From positions 1-64,000 of the forward strand of contig BROG01000514.1 of NCBI GenBank assembly GCA_030159075.1: 64,000 nucleotides of DNA. Reading direction: 5' to 3'. The position numbers were made by a program, and so were the translations under genes. The notes below the pieces were generated by a model, which saw nothing but the letters and a program-made list of their open reading frames with translations, searched no databases and was not told the origin of the DNA. Of this stretch, positions 24,801 to 36,400 are shown one piece after another. Within the stretch, counting starts at the first letter, position 1. Every line of letters begins with the position of its first letter. The DNA is from Atrina japonica. Its lineage: Eukaryota; Mollusca; Bivalvia; Pterioida; Pinnidae.

Positions 24801-27800
24801 ACCAATGGAATCACGAACGCACGAAACGATTAGATTTTCTAAACGAGAGACTGAAGAAGGAAGGACACGCGCTGTACACCTACAAAGAAGTGGACGCCGC
24901 CATGTCACTCTACTCGCGGATGATGAACGAAGAGGCGATGGCTCCCGAACCGAAGTTGAGCGATTTCTATCAACCCTCGGAAGAACAAAAAGACAAGGAA
25001 ATCCTCTTCGTGTTGGTGGGGATGGGACTCGTGTTCTACAGCGTTAAAAAATACGTCGCCTAAAGTAAAATGGAAGAGATCTATCACAAACACTATTGGA
25101 AGGGAAAGGCGGCCATCAAGAAATTGGCCAAGGCGGCCGACATCAGCGAGAAGGAGGCGTTGGAGTTCCTGAAAAAACAAGACGTGTGGCAAATCTACCT
25201 GCCCGCCCCTAAGAAGATCGTGCGACCCCGATTCGAAGACGCGAAAGAAAACGACACTCACCAGGCCGATCTATTGTATCTGCCGCACGATAAGATGGAT
25301 GGGAAAACGTACAAATATGCGCTGACGGTGGTCGACGTGGGCACTCGATACAAAGAACCGGAACCGCTGACGACCAAAGACAGTCGAGAGGTGACCGGCG
25401 CTTTCGAAAAGATCTACGAACGGCGTCTGACGTTTCCCAAGTTACTGCAGGTCGATCCCGGTCGCGAATTCATGGGCGCCGTCTCCAAACTCATGGCCCG
25501 ACACGGCGTTAGAATAAGAAGGGGACGGGTCGACCTTCATCGCGATCAGGCCATCGTCGAACGATTCAATAGAACGTTGGGAGAACGGCTGTTTAGCTAT
25601 CAATACGATCGAGAGATGAAAACCAAGGACAGAAACAGAGAATGGGTGAAGCGGTTGCTGGACGTCGTCGAGACGATCAACGAAGACACCGACCCGCCCG
25701 AAAAGGTGGAACCCGTCGATAAAGTGCAACCGCCCATCAGTCCCTTTGCGAAACACAACGTTTTTTCGAACGGTCGTAATCCTCTTACGCGTTTCTTTGA
25801 CGACGTCGGTCATCGTGTCTCGGTTGATGCAAAGAGAATTTTCGTAATTCAGACTAAATCCCTTGACCTTGCACACCTTTTTACCCGCGTTCGTTTCGTA
25901 CGAATAAGATTTGGGACCGGTGGCGCACCACGACGTTATGAAATCGCCGCTTAACTCGTCCGTCAAATCACCCAAGTTATCGCCTGTGTCGATCGAGACC
26001 CCGTCGTCGCGATTGACGTACCACACGCTATCTGTGTTGAATCCCAACACCCTATCGTTGAGGGTGTCCAACACGTCGTATAACATGGTTCTGGTGTGCG
26101 CCGTCGTATAACACGCTATGAAGATGTTGACGTCCTTGGCCTTCTCGACAAATTGTCCCTTGACATCGTAAGACATCTGGACCATGTCGTCGTTGATGAA
26201 CTGAATGTTGAGATTGTCTATCGTGTCGTCCAGCAACAAGGCGTAAAAGTCTTTCGGTTCGTTCACGTATTGAGTCTGTTTCATGTTGACCCTTTGGCCG
26301 AATTTACCCCAGAGAGAGTTGAGACATAATTTAGAGATGGCACGCATGCCCGGATTATACTCTATTTTACCCAAGTCGATCCCCAATCGTTCTTTGACCA
26401 TGGTTTTTTATACCGTTCTTCCGAGTCGTAAGGGGTGCCCGGACCGACCTTTAATGCGGAACTTTCCATCTTGATCTTCATAAAGTTCTTGACGTAGTCT
26501 TTGAAGAGGTCCGTGTCCTCGCTGGTGTAGACAAAATCCCAAACTTCGTAAATTTTCTCTATCTCGTACCCTTTATCCAAGGCCTTGAATAGCTCGGGAG
26601 TACACCACGTGCCCACAAACGACCTCTGCTCGTCGGCGTGTTCGCACGTCGTCTGCGCCTGTCGTTCGGCGCACGTCTTACACAGCGGAAACAAGAGTTT
26701 TTTGGCATCTCCGCATTTCATTTTGACGGGCAAGACGGGATGATATAATTTCCGGGGCGGCACGACTTTACATTTGACGAACCCCAACCAAGTTCGATCG
26801 ACGCGCTCGGGATTAACTATTTTGGTGGGATGACCGACCGGGTAGGTCTTATAAAACTGGACCATCTGGTACAGACTGACAAAGTCGACGTATCGTCCCT
26901 TTTCTCCGTCGAAATCGTACAGCAACTTGGTCACGTTTGTCCTACCGCCGAAAAAGGCGTCTCGGGGGTCTAACGGCGTCACGATCTCTTTACTTTTTAT
27001 GCCTTTCGTATCGCATTCCCAGGCCTCGACGAACGCCTAACCGGCCCGTCGTATCTTCTCGTTTTTCGCGGAGGTTCGTTTTCTGAGCGTGTCCATGTCT
27101 AGTTGGTTCTTGTTATTAACGGTGTCTCGCGCGTAACACTTTTTACACCCGTGCCAGAAACACCCTTGAAATTCGTAAACCGTCCTCGTGTCTTCGCAAT
27201 ACCCGTCGACTTTGCCGATGTCGGGTAGAGTCACCTCGCCACCGTTCAACGCGTGTCGAATGACGACGCCGTCTCTCTCGGCCACGTAATCCAACCAAGA
27301 AATGGATTTCGCGCTATACGTTTCGTGAGTGACGTTATCGTTATGGACGGCTATCGTCTTTTCGGGCATGTAATTGCTTCTGTAGACGGTCATGCACACG
27401 GACGCTATCGTCACGTACTGTAATGGATCTATGTTTTCCAACGCGATAAAGTCTTCCCTGAATTTCAACATGGACCGTCGTAATATGTCGACGTCGGACA
27501 TGCAGTACTTCCTCAATTCTTTCTTGAAATCAAACACGTCGTTCTTTCGCTCCTTGTACCATTCTAAAAACTCTTTCCTATTGCGAACGCTCATGTGATC
27601 GACACCGTAGTGTTGTATGCTGGGCAACTGACCCTTGTAATTTTGGTGACACGGCTTGTTGAAATAATGCGAGAAATAACCCTTTTTGAGTTCGGTCAGA
27701 CCAAACGTCTTCGGAAACTCTGCCAGAGCAGATTGGACAAAATTTATGGAATCGATAAAGCGAACGGTTCCGACGTCCATGTACATGATCTTCGTACCGT

Positions 27801-30385
27801 TGTAAATGCAATAGGGTTTAATGTTATGCTCCACGAAATACTTTAACAAAAACTGCGCGTCGTACGCTTTGGCATTGTGGGCGATGAACGTGCCCTTTTC
27901 TTGGTCCAAGACAAACTCGCAGAACTCGTCTACGGTAGAAAATTCGTGTTGACGACCGTCAAAGTCTTGGCACACGATTAGATTCGGTATGTGAACGCCG
28001 GTGTTTTGCATCGCTTCTATGTCGTAAAAATAATACTTTGTCGTTCGCGTTTTACAACTGTAACACGGTTTCTTGTCCGTACACTTGGACGATGTGCACT
28101 TTCCACCCTTACATTGTTTCTTGAGCATGAAACACGTGTGCTTCGTCATGTCGACATATTCTTTACAATTCAGGCATTTGGAACGGCCACATATATGGGA
28201 CTTCAAGTCCTTGACCACCCGTTCGCACTCTAAACATTTCTGAATGATTGAACAAACCACGTCCGGGTTGCCGTCTCGCGTGCCTCTGACAGTCTTCGCC
28301 GAAAAACGTTCTGTTACAATCGTCGCACACTTTCCTTTCACCCCCCGGTCAATTATAACCGAAGCACGATAAACACTTTTTATGACATCTGTGGCGATCT
28401 CGTATTGTATAACCCTTCTTACAAGTATGACAGTAATGGTCTTTACCCAAAAACCCGGTCATCTTCGTAATCACGTCGAAATGATTTTTATTCTTGTACA
28501 GATAGACCGCGTCGCTCCCTTCGGTCGTATAGATGATCTCGTTGAACCGATCGCCGTCCACTATGTTGATCTGCACACCCAGGTGATCGGCAAACGTTTT
28601 CACGTCTTCTAAGGTACAACCGTGATCCCGGACGGGAACGCCCGCTTCTTTGTGAAGTTTTAACGCTTCGTCCCTTTGTAATTTTCGACTCCCGTTGAAA
28701 CCGTTTCGAAGCTGGGAATTCGTCCATTTACCTTTATGTTTGTTGGCCACCGCCGTCACGATGGCTCGTGCCAGACACGTGGCGTCGTCGTTTTTAATCG
28801 TGATGATACTTCTTTTCGACGACAAGGTCGTCTTTGTTGCCGGTTCTTTGGGTCTCCCCTTCCCCCTCGGCATTGTCGTAGACTGGACGACTATTTCTAC
28901 TTCATCTAAGGACACCTCGTAATATTCTATATAGTCTTGCAGTGCTTTGAATAACTCTTCGGCTAAATCTCCCGAGACGGTGATATATTTCGTACTGAAC
29001 GGTTTCGGGAATTTAGGATGATTGATGATGATGCGAAATTTATCGCCGTTTTGCAACCCTCTTTTGTTTATCACCGTCCTCACGAGGTGCACAAATAAAC
29101 GGTCTATATCGATAGGTGTATCGTCCCTCAATAGGACTACTTTATACTCGTCGAACCTGGTTCCAAACTTTAACCTACGTGTCGAGGAAATTTTGTCAAA
29201 ACGATAGGTCTGCCCCGTGTAGACACGTTTGGGCCTTAAAAACGTTTTTTTAAAATCGGGCGGAATCGGGAGATCCAATAACGGTTCGATATATTGAGTC
29301 ATAATAGACCTCTTGGGTGGGATCGGTAAATCCAATAACCGCTCGGTAGATCGATGTGTATGAGACATTTTTTTTAAATTGAGACGAAATTACTTATAGC
29401 ATTTTCAAATTTGCTACACTATACCATTGGGACACCTGTGAGGCGAAAACGACTCGTGCGGCATTTACCTGGTGATCACAGGAGCGTGACGTAGTCATCT
29501 ATATCATCAGGCTTCCTGGAAATCTAGGGACGTTCTCGGAAGAACAGATAAAATTGAAACGACCAGTCATGTATAATGACGAGATCCCGTAAACACGTTA
29601 TATATCATCGTCTATATATAACATCCATTTACCCGCGTGTGATCACGTGACCGCGAATTCCGGGAAATGTACACGTCGTCGGGTTCTCGGAAAAAGGTGA
29701 GCTTAAGTGCCTTACATATACTACTTTTTATCCATTGCCGAAAGCGTTGATGTGTATAGGTGAAATTGGTGATAGATTGTTTTGCTACATCGCGACTTAA
29801 GGCCCGAATTATGTTAATGAAAATTTATTTATTTAACAATAAACATGGGGTAAACTGTCTGTTTCACCCTGTACAGTTATTTATATTAATTAATACAAGA
29901 CAGAGAATGTTGTTTGGTTGTTTATTTAGTCACGGCAGAGTATATGTTCATGTACCACGGTAATAGCCCTAAATAGGTTTGTTTACATTCTATATTACAA
30001 GCCCTAAAATATGCTTTAAATCACAGCCATTTTTCGCTATGAAAAATTTATCTTACCTGTTTCCGGTGCCATGTATGGTTTAAATTTAAGTTGGCACCAT
30101 AAATGCTCATGTTTTATTTTGAAATGAGTGTTAATGCATGACAGACAATATTTAAAGTTGGTGTGGAAGATACAACAAATAAAATTTAGAATGTTAATTT
30201 TGAATTTATTTAGAGGCTTTTTGAAGTTTTTTTTGTGTTTTATTTTTTAAGATCTATATTAATTTGATTTATTTTCATTTTATATATGTTAGATAGAAGT
30301 AGTTTGAATCCCATGGCTATTTTGCCAAAATAACAACCCATTTCAGTACTTTCAATACTTTGATTTTTTTTTGTATGGTCTTATT

Positions 30386-30454
<69 letters not shown>

Positions 30455-33400
30455 ACAGACTGAGCATGTTGTTTTGAACTTTTTTCGCATTTCAAATTAT
30501 AGATTATGGGAACTGTCCGGGAAAAGGATACTTGATTGTCAAAATGTGGATATGGAAGACTGGGATATAATAAACACTTGGATAGATAAAGTAATTCACA
30601 GCCTATCTGCTCTACCAGTAGAGGTCAAGATAGATTACCTTGACCTAAGTACATTAGGTCAAGGTGAAGGCCACACAAGAAGCAATCCATTTCCAGCTAC
30701 TTTAAAAGTAAGAATTGTTTTCTTGTTTCTGGAAGTCATTCAAACTTGTTTTGATTTTTTACCTTGCTTTACTTGTTTTAAAATGTAAAATCATGTTTTG
30801 AATGAAAAAAATTGGTTTTAATTATTTATAATATTGTCATATCAAATAAAATTTAGATGTTTTCATTATTGTAAAACATGAAAGTGAAATCCCTACCTGA
30901 AAATGTAATTTTATCTCACAAAGTCTTACAAAAAGCAGTCATTTTTGTAGACTACTATATAGTTTCTTTTATTCACAGGGGATTTAATTTCACTATATTT
31001 GCAGTCAAAATACCTAACACTTATGAAGTATCAGAAAGACAATTCATAACCAATTTTGCATGAAATTTAATACCAGTGAAGTTCCATGAAATTTAATACT
31101 TGTGAATAAGTTCCAGTCAGAAAAATGCCAAATTTTCTCCCTGTGAAATTAAACAACTAAACAGTACATGATGTATAACATGTATAATTGTGACACATTT
31201 TATGTCAGGGAACATTTTATATGATATCATGGTATCCCTCTTTAATATTTTGTTTGACCTCACCTTGAGATGACCTTGTGACCTTGATGGTAACCTCTGT
31301 TACTAAGAATAATCACTGCCTAGCCCTTGATATGGATGCATTTCATGATTACAGTGCCATGACCTGTGCCAAATCACTGAGAGTATCTTAACTTATCAAC
31401 CCCTGAAAAATAATGAACTCTTCTGTAAATCAATTAGGCCAGTCCAAATATGTCTTTAGGGGTGAATGAATTAATGAGTGGCACCCTCTGTCACTCAGTA
31501 CCTTTATTTGTCATGTGACCCAAATCATGCCATATACAGAAATACTCAAAAATAAATTTACACATGACACAGATTTTAAATTCTGTGATGGATGTTGAGT
31601 TGAATGTTCTTTAAACTGCACTTCTATAGGTCAAGAGATTGTTGACCCAGTGTTTGACAGAAAATGATAAAGAGACAATTCATTGTGAGTTTGACATTAC
31701 AGGAAGTGGACTTACATGGACTTCTGGTAAGTAAAATATTTACATACCGACATGCAATTCCCTTCATTGCAAGTATATAGAGCGATATATTGTATATTCA
31801 GTATTTGCAGTCGCATGACTTGAGTATTAACCGCTTTACTTTTCAGCGTAAGACACATTTAAGCTCCGGTACCAAGCAGTTGAATATTTTAAAATAACCT
31901 CAAAACAAATCTGACACGTATTCAAAATTTTCCACATCACTAGTTTCTTTCAAAATGATATGAAAATAAGAAAATAAACCTTAATTCCATTTAGTATTTC
32001 CGGACAGAAAAGGGGAACTACTTCTCGTCTCACACAGCTGTTTAGCTGTTATGTCATATGAAAAACTCCCACTGCAAAGCCAATTATATAGAATGAATTT
32101 CGTAACCAGTCGACTACAGATTCACAGAAAATGGTAATATGTATAGATATAAGGATTGTTTTTCATTTTTTGAAAAGCATTGAGTATAAATGCAATGTAT
32201 CATGGAAAAAATTCAATGTGCAGCACTTTTTTTCCATGATCCATTGCATTTATACTCAATGCTTTTCAAAAAATGAAAAACAATCCTTAATTCTCTTTCT
32301 CTTTTTCTCTCTATCTCTCTCTTTCCCACTCACTCTCATTTCTCTCTCCCTCAGCCCCCTCTCTCTCTAAGGGATTATGATACAGATATTTTCATATATT
32401 ATTGTTTTTATTCATTTAAATCAAAACATTGTTACTGGGTTGTCTCCTCTACCACTCTAATAAAATCCATATAACCTGACAGGGTGGAGTTTCGTGAACC
32501 TGTTCTTGACCTGTCATAGCTTAAATTTTGGGTAATACATTAAAATTACACTGACAAAGAGTAATCGTTCCTACTTGTTACCATACATTTTATTGTCCAG
32601 TTAGTAATAAAATGCATTTATCTTGAAGTCATCATAACCGAGAAGTGAGTAGAATCATCCGAATGATCATCAAAAGGTTACTACGCCCCGCCATATTATG
32701 TGAATCGGATGACAAAAACAGGATGCCACCATATTGACTAAAGAAATTGTTAAGTGTGACATAAAACAACATTCAAAATTCAAATTCAAAAATCAGTTAA
32801 GACAAGGTCTGTTACAACCTGAAGTGTAATAAGAACCTGAATTGTAATAAATTTATTACAATTCTAGTTGCAATGCCAAAACGTTATTACAATTGGGTAG
32901 CCAACTTGAATTGTAATAAAAAGCTGAATTGTAATCAAATAAGTCAAGATGAGAAGGACTATATTTCTTGAGGTTTTAATAGTCATTTCATCTTCAAATA
33001 TAGAAGATGAAAGTCATATAATCATCAATAAAGTATACAAGTATATACAGATGTCAATCATATTATGGTGTATATCTCGTCATGTATACTATAAATGTTA
33101 ATCTTTTGGATGGTCTCTCTATAGGTACAGTTTGTGAATTATCTATGTAAAATGCAATTTCATACAGGATGGTGTAGGATCCAAATGAAAAGTAGGGGCA
33201 ATATTTTTTTATGAAAATGTTTTTGTCGGTAAAAAATGTTTTCATGTGCCTTTTGATAATGCAATAAGTATATACAACAGTGGTAGATATAGAACAATTT
33301 TAAAAGGTGGGTGCTTGTTTAGGCTGGTAAAATTATATTTATTTGGTGCAAAACATTCATCATCAAATGCAGACTGAGTTTTTAAAGTATGAGTGGGTGA

Positions 33401-36400
33401 AAATTTTCAGAAATTTGTTTTTAATTTTCTGACTTTTTATAGACAAAAATAAAGGTTTTAACCTATTTTATCAACTTTAGGGGCACGCTATCCCTGATCA
33501 CTTCGCAAAATTTCAAGTGTTGGATTAATTATGAGGCAATATTCAGGGGTCATGTTTTATGCATCTAATAAAAACATTAAGTTTTAAATTTGTAAGCCTG
33601 TAGAAGCACTTTTCTGCGTGCGGATGTGAAAGTACGCTTAGTAGGCCTAAATCACTAGTAAATCACTGATTACCCTTCTCAAAAGAAGGTTGGGTCAGCA
33701 AAAAAAGGTACTTGAAATCGGGGAAGAATTTCTTTCTAGTATCCTCTAGACATTTATTTTGACCTGTTTATCATTAAAAATAGTTTCTTGATAGATAAAT
33801 TAGGAGGCCAAATGAGGTATTCTCTAGCTTTCAGACACAAAATCATTGTTTCCCGTGGCCCAGCGGGGTATGTTTCCCAGAAATGTTCAATTTCAAAAGC
33901 CCAGAGAGTAAATTATCACATTGCAACTCGTTTTTCCAGGCCAAATACTTCATTAAATTGACAGACTTATCAGGGGCGGCACAAAGTGGTTTTTTTATTT
34001 TTTTATTTTATTTATTTATTTATTTTGGAGGGGGGATGGGTTAGACAAAACGCCATACTTGTGCAAATGGTGCTTTCATTATATTTAAAAAAAAATAGGA
34101 TATCATTGATAATTAAAATTTTCAGATCTTTAGCTGATAAAAATGCAAGCCGGAAAATCGTATACATTTTGATCCAATGCAATTTTTGATTACAAGTAAA
34201 TTTATATTCATGCATGCCAAGAAGATATTTTTACTGACATTTAGGATAAACCAAATTCATAAGATCCAAAATATACAGACAAAGCCAATGTGGATCCAGG
34301 ATTTCGATTTATGATGAGTTGCACTCTGTATGTACTTAAATGACGACTATATGCGGTATCAAGAACCAGATTCTATATTTGAAGATGATAAAACCTCAGG
34401 AAGTATATTCCTTCTTATCTTGACTTATTTTATTGCAGTTCAGGTTTTTATTACAATTCAGGTCGGCTTCCCAACTTTTTTTGCATGTCAACTGGTTTTG
34501 TAATAAATTTATTACAATTTGTGTTTTTATTACAATTCAGGTTGGCTACCCAATTTTAATAACTTTTTTGCATTTCAACCAGTTTTGTAATAAATTTATT
34601 ACAATTTGTGTTTTTTATTACAATTCAGGTTGGGTACCCAATTGTGATAATTTGTTTGCATCACAAAACCGGTTTTATAACAAATTTATTACAATTCATG
34701 CTTAGAATTCAACAAGAACTGCTTGAAATTATTGTTTTGTGTATCGTGTATGAAATTACTTTTTACATGGATAATCACAAACTGTACCTAAAGAGAGTCC
34801 ATCCAAATGATTTAAACTGAGTTATCAATCCATCATTGACATATAAAATATATATGACGAGATATACACCGTATAATGTTAAATTCTGTATGTACCTGAT
34901 ACTTTATTGATGACTACATGACGTAACACGATTCAGGGCCAGAAGTCACCAAATTTACTCAGTATTTAAGCTCAACTTTAATTCATCATTTTGACTATAT
35001 AGTCATTTGTAATATTCTGAATTTGAGTAAATAGAAAACATATCATTACTTAACGTCATGAGCTGATCTGACTCAGTTGGTAGTGCGCTCGACTCTTGAT
35101 TGTGAGGTCGCAAGTTCAAGTCAGCCGGCGGTAGGTTGGTTTCCTGTTATTCGGACCGAGACAGTAAAAACCGAGGCCTTGTGTCACAGTAGGTGTCGGC
35201 ACGTTAAAGAATCCTCACTGCTCAATGGCCATAAGTGCCCTGCATAGGCCAAAATTTGAAGCCCTTCACCGTCATTTGGTGACGTCTCCATATGAGTGAA
35301 ATATTCTTGAGTGGGATGTTAAACAATAATAAACAAACAAAACAAACAAAACAATAAACAAACAAACAAACAAAAACTTTACGTCACTATTAACAGCTTC
35401 ACACATGATTTCCTGTAAAAAATGAATCATTGAAATATGTTGAGTATTGTACTCAAACAATTTTATAATATTTCTGAAGTTTCCTTCAATTGAGTAATTA
35501 CTTTCACCATTATGTACAATTCTATGCCATAGATAGTGACAGCATAAAACTTTGCAAGTTTTCACCTTAAAATCTTGAAACGTTAGTTGAGCTTGAGTAT
35601 TGAGTAAATTTGGTGAATTCGGGCCCAGATTCTATATTTGAAGATGTTATAACTATCGAAACCTCAGGAAATACAGTCCTTCTCATCATTATTGATCATG
35701 GCAAGTCTTAATGTGACCACAAGTGTGAACAGTATTTCATATACCCAGTAGTGGATTTTGAACAATATTGGCTTTTATTGCTAATTACTCTTAATTAATC
35801 CGAGTGTCATGCAACTGAGTTTGTCAGAACTGGTGACATTTTTGTCTTAAGGGGCAGTGATATCATGACAATTCAGTTTTGTTTACCAGCAGTAGGCGCT
35901 GCTTTCTCCGCCATTAATAAGATGTATTTATATAAATCAAAATTATGACCTTTTGGCTTGCTAAACCAAAAAAACACATCATTTTCATGTCCTCTTTAAT
36001 ACAGAATACTTTAATTTGCAATTGTTATTGCTTTGACTGCCTTTTTTAATCAAATGATCAGATCATTTTATTAATAAAGAAAATAATTATAAGATGGCAA
36101 GAGATCACATTTTAATTTCCTTGATTTATTAAGCAAATCATTATTTGTGTAGCTCAGTATGTTTCAGATGTACATTTATCTAAAGGTAATGAAAAAATAA
36201 TGAACGGTTAATAACATAGACGCCCACATTAACTTGACCACAGTTCTGAAATGCTATAAAGTACACTAAAGACATAGATTACCCTTGAGATTTTATGGAG
36301 TATATGTATCTTAAAGTCGTCGAGAACCAAGTAAAATAATCAAGATAAACAGGTTCTCGACTTAAAAAGTCTGTCACTAAATATAATTCCAATTCCTAAG

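Larger units (their letters stand above)
16287..29509. mobile_element. Maverick/Polinton DNA transposon, decayed, inserted in intron 4
   Basis: The segment is bounded by terminal inverted repeats of about 95-100 bp and carries the diagnostic gene set: protein-primed family B DNA polymerase, DDE integrase, FtsK/HerA-type packaging ATPase and a double jelly-roll major capsid protein, plus small conserved accessory genes. Base composition and codon use (cga/cgt, gac/gtc-rich) differ sharply from the AT-rich host. ATPase, capsid and polymerase have stops and/or frameshifts, and integrase and polymerase are truncated, so this copy cannot act alone. No adenain-like protease was found. The right end may extend to about 29700. 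Confidence 0.95.

Noticed and set aside
35053..35125. Functional tRNA gene
   Set aside because: A- and B-box sequences are present but no proper acceptor stem, and a SINE body and tail follow.
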